A stretch of 30,718 nt of DNA from an uncultured Bacillota bacterium. GTDB taxonomy: Bacteria; Bacillota; Clostridia; Tissierellales; Tissierellaceae. Every line of letters begins with the position of its first letter. The stretch's first letter is position 1. A model generated the notes under the pieces. The model did no database searches, was not told the DNA's origin, and saw only the letters and a program-made list of their open reading frames with translations. The position numbers were made by a program, and so were the translations under genes. Below are positions 8,425-16,522 of the stretch, one piece after another. Location: assembly GCA_937951995.1 (NCBI GenBank), contig CALGAG010000055.1, forward strand, positions 1 to 30,718. Direction: 5' to 3'.

Positions 8425-9546
8425 CTAATCATTTCCCTTGTTCATTTTCATTTCCAGGATGTCCACGATCTTCTCTGAAGCCCTTCCATCCCCATATGGA
8501 TTGACTGCCTTTGCCATCCTGTTATACTCATCCTGGTCTTCCAGAAGCCTTAAAAGATTGTCATAAACTCCCTTATAGCTGGTTCCCACCAGCTTGGCCG
8601 TACCTGCCTCAACTCCTTCGGGCCTTTCAGTTTCCTCCCTGATAACAAGCACTGGCTTGCCCAGTGCCGGGGCCTCCTCCTGGAGTCCTCCAGAGTCTGT
8701 AACAACAAGGGATACCCTGGCCATGAGATTTGTAAATGGTCCATAGTCAAGTGGCTCAGTAAGGGAAACCTTGGGATTTTCCCCAAGTATTCTGTCAGCT
8801 ATTTCCCTGACCTTTGGATTAAGGTGGACAGGAAATACCACATGGACATCCTCAAAATCCTGGATTGCATCCCTTACTGCCTTGAATATGTTCTCCATTG
8901 GCTCTCCAAGGTTCTCTCTCCTGTGGCTGGTCATAAGTATTACCCTTTTGTTCTGGAAATCTATATTGTTAAGTCTTTCATCCTCAAATCTGTAGTCATC
9001 CTTTACAGCGTACTTAAGTGCGTCTATTACAGTGTTCCCTGTGATGAATATCTTTTCATCAGGGTAGTCCTCCTTAAGCAGGTTTTCGCGGTTTTTTCCG
9101 GTGGGTGCAAAGTGGAAGTCTGCCATTACCCCTGTAAGCTTCCTGTTGGCCTCCTCGGGATAGGGTGAATAAAGGTTCCCGCTTCGGAGACCAGCCTCTA
9201 CATGTCCAATTTTAACCTTTTGATAGAAGGCTGCCAGGGCTCCTGCAAAAACCGTGGTGGTGTCCCCCTGCACAAGAAGCACATCCGGCTTTTCCTTCTT
9301 GATCACTTCCTCCAAGCCCTGAAGGGCATTTGTTGTGATGTCCGTTAGGGTCTGGCCTGGTTTGAATATGTTAAGGTCGTAATGGGGCTTTATTCCAAAC
9401 AGGTCGATTACCTGGTCGAGCATTTCCCTGTGCTGGGCAGTTATGCAGATTACCTGGTCGATCCCTTCTCTCTTTTCCAGAGCCTTTATTACAGGTGCCA
9501 TCTTGACACCCTCCGGTCTTGTTCCAAATACAGTCATTACCTTCAT
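8425..9546 (-). CDS. wecB: UDP-N-acetylglucosamine 2-epimerase (non-hydrolysing)
   Basis: Interconverts UDP-GlcNAc and UDP-ManNAc, supplying ManNAc for wall teichoic acid linkage units or surface polysaccharide. Length 373 is standard for WecB/MnaA. Family motifs are GTRPEGVKMAPVIKAL near the N-terminus, VLLVQGDTTTVFAGALAA, KIGHVEAGLRSGN, SHRRENLGEPM and the UDP-binding VTDSGGLQEEAPALGKPVL. The start ATG overlaps the tagO stop by four bases (ATGA), with AAGGAGG ten bases upstream inside tagO, so the two are translationally coupled. Pairing with tagO, which makes lipid-linked GlcNAc, fits a role in undecaprenyl-linked glycan assembly. A terminator lies just downstream. Confidence 0.95.
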   Translation of the reverse strand: MKVMTVFGTRPEGVKMAPVIKALEKREGIDQVICITAQHREMLDQVIDLFGIKPHYDLNIFKPGQTLTDITTNALQGLEEVIKKEKPDVLLVQGDTTTVFAGALAAFYQKVKIGHVEAGLRSGNLYSPYPEEANRKLTGVMADFHFAPTGKNRENLLKEDYPDEKIFITGNTVIDALKYAVKDDYRFEDERLNNIDFQNKRVILMTSHRRENLGEPMENIFKAVRDAIQDFEDVHVVFPVHLNPKVREIADRILGENPKVSLTEPLDYGPFTNLMARVSLVVTDSGGLQEEAPALGKPVLVIREETERPEGVEAGTAKLVGTSYKGVYDNLLRLLEDQDEYNRMAKAVNPYGDGRASEKIVDILEMKMNKGND

Positions 9547-10592
9547 CTATCCAAATCCTCCTTTGACTTTGCCTTTGAAGAAAACATTCCAAGCTTTATC
9601 GCAAATATTACCGCCACCGCAAACATCACCGCAGACATATAGACGGCTTGACTGCTGTTTGCCTTGGAAACAAGGACTGCAAAAAGTCCGAACACACCTG
9701 AGATCCCATAAAGGATCAGTACGGTCTTTTTCTGTGAAAAGCCCCTTTCAAGAAGTCTGTGGTGCAAATGGCTCTTGTCAGCCGCCATAATTGACTGACC
9801 GCTGAGGAGCCTTCTGAATATGGCGAATGTGGTGTCGAAAATTGGGACTCCCAGAATGATTATTGGCACCAGCATTGCAATGGTAGCAACGCTTTTCATG
9901 ACCCCTTCTATGGAAATGACCGCCAGCATAAAGCCCAGGAAGAGTGCTCCTGTATCCCCCATGAAAATCTTTGCAGGGTTGAAGTTAAAGGGTAGAAATC
10001 CCAGGCAAGCCCCTGACACAAGGGCTGCAAGTATTGCTATCTGATTCATTTCAAGCTTGAGGGCTACAAATGTGAAGGAAAGGGCCGAAATCAAGGCAAC
10101 TCCACCTGCCAGCCCGTCCAGTCCGTCTATGAGGTTTAATGTGTTTGTGATCCCCACTATCCAAAACAATGTTATCGGTATGCCAATCCAGCTTAAATAG
10201 AGGATTGGATTCCCATCTGCAAAGGGGTTGGTTACAAAATCCACCTGAACTCCACCCCAGATGACTATACCTGCTGCCAGAAGCTGGTAGAAAAGCTTCT
10301 CCTTTGGTGTGGTTCCACCTATATCATCCTTGATCCCTGAAATAAGGATTATGGTTGCCCCTACAAATATAGAGATGAAATCCCTGGTCTTTGGCAGAAA
10401 CACAAACATCCCAACGGCGATTGCAAGGTACATCGCAACCCCACCTATTAAAGGCATTGGGTCCTTATGCACTCTTCTATCATCCTTGGGTATATCCATT
10501 GCACCAACTTTGGGGGCCGTTTTAATTACAAAGGGTGTGGCCGCAAATGCTATTACAGCTGCGACCACAAAAGGTATCCATACTGTCTCCAT
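9543..10592 (-). CDS. tagO: Undecaprenyl-phosphate N-acetylglucosaminyl-1-phosphate transferase (TagO/WecA family)
   Basis: An integral membrane enzyme of 349 residues that transfers GlcNAc-1-phosphate from UDP-GlcNAc to undecaprenyl phosphate, the first step in teichoic acid or related glycan synthesis. About ten hydrophobic segments are visible. Conserved motifs are KDDRRVHKDPMPLIGG near residue 36, the Mg-binding NTLNLIDGLDGLAGG, NFNPAKIFMGDTGALFLGF, and the cytoplasmic HHRLLERGFSQKKTVL with the HxR/H signature. The protein ends in a charged tail (KAKSKEDLDR). ATG at 10592 has AGGAGA nine bases upstream. It is first in a two-gene operon with wecB, from a clear sigma-A promoter 32 bases before the start. 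The exact glycan (teichoic acid or other) is not set by the sequence. Confidence 0.94.
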   Translation of the reverse strand: METVWIPFVVAAVIAFAATPFVIKTAPKVGAMDIPKDDRRVHKDPMPLIGGVAMYLAIAVGMFVFLPKTRDFISIFVGATIILISGIKDDIGGTTPKEKLFYQLLAAGIVIWGGVQVDFVTNPFADGNPILYLSWIGIPITLFWIVGITNTLNLIDGLDGLAGGVALISALSFTFVALKLEMNQIAILAALVSGACLGFLPFNFNPAKIFMGDTGALFLGFMLAVISIEGVMKSVATIAMLVPIIILGVPIFDTTFAIFRRLLSGQSIMAADKSHLHHRLLERGFSQKKTVLILYGISGVFGLFAVLVSKANSSQAVYMSAVMFAVAVIFAIKLGMFSSKAKSKEDLDR

Positions 10593-10623
10593 AGTGTAAT
10601 TCTCCTAATCTGGTATAATCTAA

Positions 10624-10652
10624 ATTCTATCTGACTGTTATAAATAAGTCAA
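10624..10652 (-). promoter_or_regulatory. Sigma-A promoter of tagO-wecB
   Basis: TTGACT (10652-10647), a 17-base spacer, then TAGAAT (10629-10624) on the minus strand, 31 bases before the tagO ATG. Confidence 0.7.
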
Positions 10653-10700
10653 ACAAATAAGGGTGACAATTGTATTACAATAGGGTTTCAAAAATCAGTA

Positions 10701-10722
10701 AAAGGCAGCCTAAACTGCCTTT
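10701..10722 (-). terminator. Hairpin terminator after upp
   Basis: Stem AAAGGCAG / CTGCCTTT with a six-base loop lies six bases past upp. The T run that follows on the minus strand is interrupted (TTTTACTGATTTTTG), so it is a weaker candidate. Confidence 0.45.
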
Positions 10723-10727
10723 AATCT

Positions 10728-11357
10728 CTACTTGGTACCAAATAGCCTGTCTCCAGCGTCTCCAAGACCAGGTACTATATATGCGTGGTCATTAAGCTTC
10801 TCATCCAGTGATGCCAGGAAAATGTCCACATCCGGTGCAGCTTCCTGAACAGCCTTGACTCCCTCAGGTGCAGCGATTAGACATGCCAGCCTGATGCTTT
10901 TTGCTCCACTTTTCCTTAAGAATTGAATTGCAGAAATTGCCGATACTCCCGTTGCAAGCATTGGGTCAAGTACAATCAGGTCTCTTTCAGCAACATCCTG
11001 TGGCAGCTTGCAGTAGTATTCAACTGCCTGGAGTGTTTCCGGATCCCTGTAAAGTCCAACGTGCCCAACCTTGGCAGCCGGAATAAGGCTTAGCATTCCA
11101 TCCACCATTCCAAGACCTGCCCTCAGGATGGGTATCAGACCAACCTTCTTTCCTGATATTACAGGTGACATCATCTTAGTGATGGGTGTTTCAATCTCTA
11201 TGTCCTGCAGGGGAAAATCCCTGGTAACCTCATATGCCATAAGGGTTGAAATTTCAGTAACCAGCTCCCTGAATTCCTTTGACCCTGTGTTCTTGTCCCT
11301 TAACATTGTAAGCTTATGCTTTATTAATGGGTGATCCATTATTACAACTTTCGACAT
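10728..11357 (-). CDS. upp: Uracil phosphoribosyltransferase
   Basis: Salvages uracil to UMP using PRPP. Exactly the family length of 209 residues. The PRPP loop is LIVLDPMLATGVSAISAIQFL, the uracil-binding end is DHAYIVPGLGDAGDRLFGTK, and VGLIPILRAGLGMVDGML is the conserved flexible-loop region. ATG at 11357 has GGGAG seven bases upstream. It is last in the rho-to-upp run, 42 bases after rpiB, and has its own likely promoter overlapping the rpiB end. Proximity of rpiB and upp also occurs in Bacillus (ywlF, glyA, upp region); glyA and ywlG are missing between them here. Confidence 0.97.
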   Translation of the reverse strand: MSKVVIMDHPLIKHKLTMLRDKNTGSKEFRELVTEISTLMAYEVTRDFPLQDIEIETPITKMMSPVISGKKVGLIPILRAGLGMVDGMLSLIPAAKVGHVGLYRDPETLQAVEYYCKLPQDVAERDLIVLDPMLATGVSAISAIQFLRKSGAKSIRLACLIAAPEGVKAVQEAAPDVDIFLASLDEKLNDHAYIVPGLGDAGDRLFGTK

Positions 11358-11387
11358 AACATCGCTCCCTTCATTTTCATCCTAATA

Positions 11388-11416
11388 ATTATACCACAAT
11401 CAATCTTCTATTTCAG
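11388..11416 (-). promoter_or_regulatory. Promoter of upp inside the rpiB 3' end
   Basis: CTGAAA (11416-11411), 17 bases, then TATAAT (11393-11388) preceded by TGG, giving an extended -10. The -35 box lies in the last codons of rpiB. Confidence 0.55.
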
Positions 11417-11837
11417 CAATTTTATTGACTCTTCTTTCATGTCTTCCACCCTGGAATTCACTTTTCAGGTAGGTGGAAAGTATTTCCTTGGCCAGGTCCA
11501 CCCCGAGAACCCTTCCCCCCATGGCCAGTACATTGGCATTGTTGTGCTCCCTGCTCATCCTTGCTGAATATACATCTCCACAAAGGGCAGCCCTTACTCC
11601 CTTGACCTTGTTTGCGGATATGGATATTCCGATTCCCGTACCGCATATCACAACACCTCTGTCTATTTCACCGGCCACGACAGCCTCCCCAACAACCCTT
11701 CCAAAGTCAGGGTAGTCCACTGATTCCTTGCTGTGTGTGCCAAAGTCCTTCACCTGGTACCCATTTTCCTTAAGAAAGCTTATCATTTCCTCCTTAAGGT
11801 CAAATCCTCCATGGTCACTTCCAATGCCGATTATCAT
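11400..11837 (-). CDS. rpiB: Ribose-5-phosphate isomerase B
   Basis: Interconverts ribose 5-phosphate and ribulose 5-phosphate in the pentose phosphate pathway. The 145 residues show the RpiB/LacAB pattern: IGSDHGGFDLKEEM at the N-terminus, VDYPDFG, the catalytic-Cys stretch VVICGTGIGISISANKVKG with Cys65, and the active-site EHNNANVLAMGGRVLG (97-112). The protein has Cys65, expected of RpiB. ATG at 11837 has AGGAGG nine bases upstream. It lies four bases after ywlE, so the two are cotranscribed; this ywlE-rpiB order matches Bacillus ywlE-ywlF. The C-terminus holds RRVNKI, as in the ERHxRRVxKI tail of the family. Confidence 0.95.
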   Translation of the reverse strand: MIIGIGSDHGGFDLKEEMISFLKENGYQVKDFGTHSKESVDYPDFGRVVGEAVVAGEIDRGVVICGTGIGISISANKVKGVRAALCGDVYSARMSREHNNANVLAMGGRVLGVDLAKEILSTYLKSEFQGGRHERRVNKIAEIED

Positions 11838-11841
11838 ATCC

Positions 11842-12294
11842 TTATACCTCCTGTTGATCTATTTTATCAAGTAGTCTTTTCACTGCCTCTTCCAGCTGCA
11901 TTCTTACGGCTTCGTAAACCTCCAAGGGTCCTCCAAATGGATCCTCCACGTCAATTTCCCTGCCCGTGGCGAACTCATGTAGAAGATAGGTCTTATCCTC
12001 CATTTGCGGATACCTTGCAATGAGGTTCCTTTTATGGGCTCCGGTCATTACAAGGACCAGGTCTGCCCATTCCATGACCTCATCATCCAGGAACCTGGAC
12101 CTGTGGTCGGGAAGTCCACCTCTGCTTTTCATGGACAACCTTGCCCCCTTGCTGGCCCGGTCTCCATCCACTGCAAAAATCCCAGCTGAGGCCACCTCTA
12201 TTCCAATGTTTCTCTTCCTGGCCTCATCCCTTAGGATCCCTTCGGCCATGGGACTTCTACAGGTATTTCCAGTACATACGAATAATATCTTCAT
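11842..12294 (-). CDS. ywlE: Low-molecular-weight protein phosphatase, probable protein-arginine phosphatase YwlE
   Basis: 150 residues of the low-molecular-weight phosphatase fold. The P-loop CTGNTCRSPMAEG (7-19) carries nucleophile Cys7, Arg13 and Thr11; in YwlE Thr11 is the residue that makes the pocket select phosphoarginine over phosphotyrosine. The general acid is Asp118 in VEDPFGG. By family knowledge such an enzyme reverses McsB arginine phosphorylation, which marks proteins for ClpCP; no mcsB lies in this window. It starts at an ATG eight bases after sua5 and is followed four bases later by rpiB. The order sua5-ywlE-rpiB is conserved in Firmicutes, which supports YwlE over a plain tyrosine phosphatase. 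Confidence 0.88.
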   Translation of the reverse strand: MKILFVCTGNTCRSPMAEGILRDEARKRNIGIEVASAGIFAVDGDRASKGARLSMKSRGGLPDHRSRFLDDEVMEWADLVLVMTGAHKRNLIARYPQMEDKTYLLHEFATGREIDVEDPFGGPLEVYEAVRMQLEEAVKRLLDKIDQQEV

Positions 12295-12302
12295 GGTTCC
12301 TC

Positions 12303-13349
12303 CTAAAGGTTTATCCTATTTCCACCGGCAGCCTTAAGCAACCGGTTCATAATTGCCATGCCTATCTGGTCCTCTTCCACCGACTCGCACAGGATCAGGT
12401 CAACCTCCATCTCATCCAGCCTTCTGATTGCATGAAAAAGGCCGTGGGCAATGGTCTTCTTGTCCTTGACAGAGCCCATCACTATAACATTTTCTCCGGG
12501 GTAGGAATCCCTGTTCTCCTCAGTTACCAATAGGCCTACCCTTATCCCCTTGGCCCTTTCAGCCTGGGCTCTCTCGAGGATTTCAGCCACCACTTTTTCC
12601 CTGTCTCCAGAAAAGAGTATCATCTCAGCCTTTGGGGCGTAATGCCTGTACTTTTGTCCTGGCGACCTGGGTGTGAAGTCCTCCTTGTCCCCAAGTCCCG
12701 GATCCATTATCACCTCTGGCAAGAGGTCCCTAATATCTTCAAGGGTCACCCCACCAGGCCTAAGTATCATTGGGCGGTCTTCTGTAAGGTCCAGAACCGT
12801 AGACTCAAGGCCCACTCCTGTTTCTCCCCCGTCGATAATCATTGCAATCTTACCCTCCATATCCTGGACCACATGGGAGGCCCTTGTGGGACTTGGCCTT
12901 CCTGATGTATTGGCAGATGGTGCAGCTATTGGGGTTTTAGACCTTCTGATCAGGTCCAGGGCAATCGGATGACTGGGCATCCTTATGGCAACAGTATCCA
13001 GTCCAGCAGTGATAATATCTGGAACAAGGTCTGATTTTCTAAAAAGAATGGTCAAGGGTCCCGGCCAGAACCTGTCCATGCACTTATATGCTTCTTCGGA
13101 AATATCGTGGACAAGCCTTTTAAGCATGTTCACAGAATCCACATGGAGAATCAGGGGATTGTCCTGGGGTCTGCCCTTGGCCTTGAATATCTTCTCGATT
13201 GCAGGCTGTGATAGTCCGTCAGCCCCCAGGCCATAGACTGTCTCTGTGGGAAAGGCAACCACCTCTCCAGCCCTTATAAGGGCTGCCGCCCTTTCCATCT
13301 CTTTGCCTTGCCCATCCAAGTCATATATTTTTATAAGTTCTGTCTCCAT
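12303..13349 (-). CDS. sua5: L-threonylcarbamoyladenylate synthase (Sua5/YwlC)
   Basis: Makes threonylcarbamoyl-AMP from threonine, bicarbonate and ATP, the first step of t6A37 modification of ANN-decoding tRNAs. The 348-residue protein has the YrdC domain (about 10-200: AGEVVAFPTETVYGLGADGL, FKAKGRPQDNPLILHV, PIAAPSANTSGRPSPT) followed by the Sua5 C-terminal domain (about 225-348) beyond the linker SPGQKYRHYAPKAEM. ATG at 13349 is chosen because GAGG lies seven bases upstream; the in-frame TTG at 13382 lacks a ribosome site. A terminator overlapping the prfA stop ends about 25 bases before this start. Downstream ywlE follows by eight bases. Confidence 0.95.
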   Translation of the reverse strand: METELIKIYDLDGQGKEMERAAALIRAGEVVAFPTETVYGLGADGLSQPAIEKIFKAKGRPQDNPLILHVDSVNMLKRLVHDISEEAYKCMDRFWPGPLTILFRKSDLVPDIITAGLDTVAIRMPSHPIALDLIRRSKTPIAAPSANTSGRPSPTRASHVVQDMEGKIAMIIDGGETGVGLESTVLDLTEDRPMILRPGGVTLEDIRDLLPEVIMDPGLGDKEDFTPRSPGQKYRHYAPKAEMILFSGDREKVVAEILERAQAERAKGIRVGLLVTEENRDSYPGENVIVMGSVKDKKTIAHGLFHAIRRLDEMEVDLILCESVEEDQIGMAIMNRLLKAAGGNRINL

Positions 13350-13374
13350 TTCCCAACCTCGTTTCCATAAACTC

Positions 13375-13401
13375 AAAAACAAAAGAGGGTCTCCCCTCTT
13401 T
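13375..13401 (-). terminator. Terminator overlapping the prfA stop codon
   Basis: On the minus strand AAAGAGGG (13401-13394), loop GAGA, CCCTCTTT (13389-13382), then TTGTTTTT. It begins within the prfA stop codon and ends 25 bases before the sua5 ATG, so sua5 needs readthrough or a promoter inside prfA. Confidence 0.7.
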
Positions 13402-14470
13402 AGCTGATTTCCTGCATTTTTTCCGCCTGGTCCGATGTGATAAGCGCATCTATCATTTCATCCAGATCTCCATCTACAAAGTTGTTCAGCTTATACAGAG
13501 TCAGGTTTATTCTGTGGTCACTGACCCTTCCCTGTGGGAAGTTGTATGTTCTGATACGCTCTGACCTGTCACCAGTTCCTACCTGGCCCTTCTTCATTTG
13601 AGCCAGCTCCGCATTCTGCTCAGAAAGCTTAAGGTCATACAGCTTCGACTTAAGGATCTTCAATGCCTTCTCCTTGTTCTTCAGCTGACTCTTCTCATCC
13701 TGACAGGACACAACTATTCCCGTTGGTATATGAGTCATCCTTACTGCAGAGTCTGTTGTGTTTACAGACTGTCCACCATTTCCTGATGAACGGAATACAT
13801 CTATCTTCAAGTCACCCTGATTTACTTCTATATCGATATCCTCAGCCTCTGGAAGTACTGCAACCGTAACTGTTGAAGTGTGAATCCTTCCACTTGACTC
13901 GGTCTCTGGAACCCTTTGCACCCTGTGTACCCCTGACTCGTACTTAAGCCTTGAGTAGGCTCCCTTGCCCTTGATCATAAAGATTACTTCCTTGTAACCT
14001 CCAATGCCTATTTCGTTGGTGCTCAGGATTTCTGTCTTCCAGTTGTTTCTCTCTGCATATCTCATAAACATCCTAAAGAGAACGCCTGCAAAAAGGGCAG
14101 CCTCATCACCACCGGCTCCACCTCTGATTTCAACGATTACGTTCTTATGGTCGTTGGGATCCTTTGGTATCAGAAGAACCCTGATTTCCTCCTGGATTTT
14201 TTCCAGGCCCTCCTCCAACTCCTTTACTTCCTCCTTGACCATTTCCTTCATTTCATCCTCAAGCTTTTCATGGAGCATTGCCTTTGCATCCTCAAGCTCC
14301 TGCTTTGTTTTGGTGTACTCCCTGTACTTGTTAACGATAGGCTCAATATCAGATTGTTCCTTCATTACCCTTTGCCATTCCTCCCTGTCACTGTTGATCA
14401 GGTCTGGGTCCATGGTCTTTTGGACAAGTTCCTTGTATTTATCCTCTAAAAAATTCAGTTTGTCAAACAC
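13400..14470 (-). CDS. prfA: Peptide chain release factor 1
   Basis: Terminates translation at UAA and UAG. The 356 residues contain the codon-reading PxT motif (VPETESSGRIHT, P188-E-T190) and the catalytic GGQ loop (SGNGGQSVNTTDSAVR, G232-G-Q234), with Ser rather than the usual His after GGQ and Asn in place of Ala before it. The acidic GGAGGDEAALFAGVLFRMF belongs to the domain 2 core. The start is GTG at 14470 with GAGG nine bases upstream; the N-terminus MFDKLNFLEDKYKEL fits RF1. A strong promoter sits directly upstream. In most relatives prmC, which methylates the GGQ glutamine, is next to prfA; here two chrA genes lie between them. Confidence 0.97.
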   Translation of the reverse strand: MFDKLNFLEDKYKELVQKTMDPDLINSDREEWQRVMKEQSDIEPIVNKYREYTKTKQELEDAKAMLHEKLEDEMKEMVKEEVKELEEGLEKIQEEIRVLLIPKDPNDHKNVIVEIRGGAGGDEAALFAGVLFRMFMRYAERNNWKTEILSTNEIGIGGYKEVIFMIKGKGAYSRLKYESGVHRVQRVPETESSGRIHTSTVTVAVLPEAEDIDIEVNQGDLKIDVFRSSGNGGQSVNTTDSAVRMTHIPTGIVVSCQDEKSQLKNKEKALKILKSKLYDLKLSEQNAELAQMKKGQVGTGDRSERIRTYNFPQGRVSDHRINLTLYKLNNFVDGDLDEMIDALITSDQAEKMQEIS

Positions 14471-14521
14471 TGTTAAAAACCTCTCTTCATTTTATTCGTT
14501 CACATATCTATCCATAGTATT

Positions 14522-14550
14522 ATTATATAATTAATTTATCCATATTACAA
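14522..14550 (-). promoter_or_regulatory. Sigma-A promoter of prfA
   Basis: TTGTAA (14550-14545), 17-base spacer, TATAAT (14527-14522) on the minus strand, starting ten bases after the second chrA gene ends. Leader of about 45 bases before the GTG. Confidence 0.75.
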
Positions 14551-14560
14551 GACAGTACAG

Positions 14561-15112
14561 CTAGCGCTCCCTTTCCTCCTGGAATGGCCAGTAGAACTTG
14601 TGGTAGACCACTGAGGATACCGCCCCTGCAATTACTATCCAGATGGGGTTAAGGCTGGTGAAGACCACCAGACCAACCGTTGCAATGGATGCAAACAGCT
14701 TGATGTAGGTTTTCCTTGAATTCTTCCACATCTGATAGACAGCTGAAAGTATAAGGGCCACAATCGCTGGCCTAATGCCCATAAAGATGCTGTCAATAAA
14801 TTCGTTGTGTCGATACCTGAAAAAATACATTGCGATTAGCAGTATTATTATAAAGGATGGAAGAACCGAGCCAAGGGTTGAGGCAAGAGCTCCCCTAAAA
14901 CCCCTTATTCTGTAGCCAACATACACGCTTGTGTTAAGGGCCACCGACCCCGGGGAAGCCTGAGCCAAGGCGATTGCATCCATAAACTCCTCCTCGCTTA
15001 TCAGCTTCTTGATGTCCACAAGCTCCTTCTGGATGATTGGCAGCATTGCATAGCCTCCACCGAATGTGAAGGCGCCTATCTTGAAAAATGTTGTAAAAAG
15101 ACTTAAAGACAT
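14561..15112 (-). CDS. chrA: Chromate transporter family half-protein (second of pair)
   Basis: A 183-residue membrane protein with one ChrA domain (PF02417), about five or six hydrophobic segments. Family signatures are FKIGAFTFGGGYAMLPII, ALAQASPGSVALNTSVYVGY and GIRPAIVALILSAVY. Short ChrA proteins work as pairs that together equal one long ChrA, and this gene follows its partner by 13 bases. ATG at 15112 has AGGAGGT six bases upstream; the longer frame back to 15163 lacks a site and overlaps the partner. Substrate is likely an anion; chromate export is only the family name and is not shown here. The pair lies between prmC and prfA. Confidence 0.87.
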   Translation of the reverse strand: MSLSLFTTFFKIGAFTFGGGYAMLPIIQKELVDIKKLISEEEFMDAIALAQASPGSVALNTSVYVGYRIRGFRGALASTLGSVLPSFIIILLIAMYFFRYRHNEFIDSIFMGIRPAIVALILSAVYQMWKNSRKTYIKLFASIATVGLVVFTSLNPIWIVIAGAVSSVVYHKFYWPFQEERER

Positions 15113-15125
15113 TCCTCCACCTCCT

Positions 15126-15647
15126 CTAGAAGAATAATACACCCAGGGCTCCTGCAAGTACAATCCCGAATATGGGGTTAAGATCCCTGAAGGTTACAAG
15201 TACAAACAAGAGTATTGCTATAAGGACAGATTTAAGGTCAACAAATGTGTTTCCTCCTACGCTTACGGCCGCAGCCGCAATCAGCCCCAATACAACAGGC
15301 CTTATACCCTTGAATATCCAGTTTACATAGGGCGATTTCTTGAACCTCAAAACAAATATGAATATCAGGCTCATTATTATGAAGGATGGAAGTACAACCC
15401 CCACCGTGGCAACTGCAGACCCCAGAACTCCAGCAACCTTGTAGCCAAGAAATGTGGCTGAGTTTATGGCTATGGGTCCGGGGGTCATCTCGGCTATTGC
15501 CAATATGTCCACATATTCAGCCGTGCTTATCCAACCATGGACAGTAACAACCTCCTCCTCTATAAGGGGGAGCATGGCGTAGCCGCCACCAAAGCTAAAA
15601 GCTCCTATCTTCAAAAATGATATGAATAATTGCAGTAAGACAATCAA
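15126..15647 (-). CDS. chrA: Chromate transporter family half-protein (first of pair)
   Basis: A 173-residue ChrA-domain membrane protein: FLKIGAFSFGGGYAMLPLIE near the N-terminus, MTPGPIAINSATFLGYKVAG, and GIRPVVLGLIAAAAVSVGG. The conserved MTPGPIA is the classic motif and is weaker (ASPGSVA) in the partner, suggesting two specialised halves. The start is uncertain: TTG at 15647 has AAAGGAAG eight bases upstream and gives a normal N-terminus, whereas the GTG at 15656 abuts that site. It begins 14 bases after prmC and is probably cotranscribed with it. The two genes are separate, each with its own ribosome site, not a broken long gene. Confidence 0.85.
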   Translation of the reverse strand: MIVLLQLFISFLKIGAFSFGGGYAMLPLIEEEVVTVHGWISTAEYVDILAIAEMTPGPIAINSATFLGYKVAGVLGSAVATVGVVLPSFIIMSLIFIFVLRFKKSPYVNWIFKGIRPVVLGLIAAAAVSVGGNTFVDLKSVLIAILLFVLVTFRDLNPIFGIVLAGALGVLFF

Positions 15648-15661
15648 AAAAAACACTTCCT

Positions 15662-16522
15662 TTAAGCTCTTCCCGTAACTACCCTGTTCCTCTTCTCCAG
15701 GTCGTCGATCACCTGGACCTGATGGAAGCCTTCCTTCCTCATCAGGTCTGCAACCCCAGGTCCCTGGTCATGTCCGACCTCATATGCCAGTAGCCCATTC
15801 TCCTTAAGGTAGCCCCTGGCCTGTGAAGTGATCCTCCTGTAAAAGTCAAGGCCATCCTCTCCTGCAAAGAGGGCTGTTTCAGGCTCATACCTGGCCACCT
15901 CAACCTGTAGTCCACCTCTGTCACCCTCCGGTATATATGGAGGGTTTGAAACTATGATATCAAAGTATCCCTTCCACTTATCCCCTGCAAAGGGCGAGAA
16001 AAGGTCTCCCCTGAAATACTCCACATTATGGAGTCCCAGTTTTTCCTTGTTCCTGTTTGCCACCTGTAGGGGCTTTTGGTAGAGGTCCACACCATAAACC
16101 TTGGATTTTGGGCAGTGTTTGGCTATGGCAAGGGATATGGCTCCACTTCCTATTCCCATATCAAGAAGTGTAAACTCCCTGTCCCCCATCTCCTTTTCTA
16201 TATGGTCCAGGAGCTGGTGGACCAGAAGCTCAGTATCCCCCCTAGGTATTAGGACACCCTCTGAAACCTCCAGGTCCATACCCATGAACTCCTGGCTTCC
16301 CATTAGGTATTGGAGGGGGTATCCTTCAGCCCTTTTCCTGACCAGGTCCCTAAAGGTCTGGACCAGGTCTTCCGGAAGGGTTTCATCCCCATGGGCATAC
16401 AGATAAGACTTATCCACATCCATTAGTCTGGATAGAATAAGTCTCGCCTCTAGCTGTGGATTTGTAAATTCAATATTCTGAAGGCTCCCAATGCCTTCCC
16501 TTAGAAGCTGGTCAATTACCAC
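15662..16522 (-). CDS. prmC: Peptide chain release factor N5-glutamine methyltransferase
   Basis: Methylates the glutamine of the GGQ motif of RF1 and RF2 with S-adenosylmethionine. The 286 residues have an N-terminal helical domain (1-75: LEARLILSRLMDVDKSYLYA), the linker QYLMGSQEFMGMDLEVSEGV, the SAM site LLDMGIGSGAISLAIAKHCP and the catalytic NPPYIPEG. Start is GTG at 16522 with AAGGAGG seven bases upstream; it overlaps the end of the DUF1385 gene by seven bases, showing translational coupling. Its usual partner prfA lies 1.2 kb downstream beyond the chrA pair. Confidence 0.95.
   Translation of the reverse strand: MVIDQLLREGIGSLQNIEFTNPQLEARLILSRLMDVDKSYLYAHGDETLPEDLVQTFRDLVRKRAEGYPLQYLMGSQEFMGMDLEVSEGVLIPRGDTELLVHQLLDHIEKEMGDREFTLLDMGIGSGAISLAIAKHCPKSKVYGVDLYQKPLQVANRNKEKLGLHNVEYFRGDLFSPFAGDKWKGYFDIIVSNPPYIPEGDRGGLQVEVARYEPETALFAGEDGLDFYRRITSQARGYLKENGLLAYEVGHDQGPGVADLMRKEGFHQVQVIDDLEKRNRVVTGRA

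Noticed and set aside
14004..14534. A 176-codon plus-strand frame opposite prfA
   Set aside because: Serine- and leucine-rich shadow of RF1; prfA is certain.
14561..15647. Two chrA genes read as one broken long chrA
   Set aside because: Each has its own ribosome site, full domain and motifs, with a clean stop between; short paired ChrA proteins are a known form.
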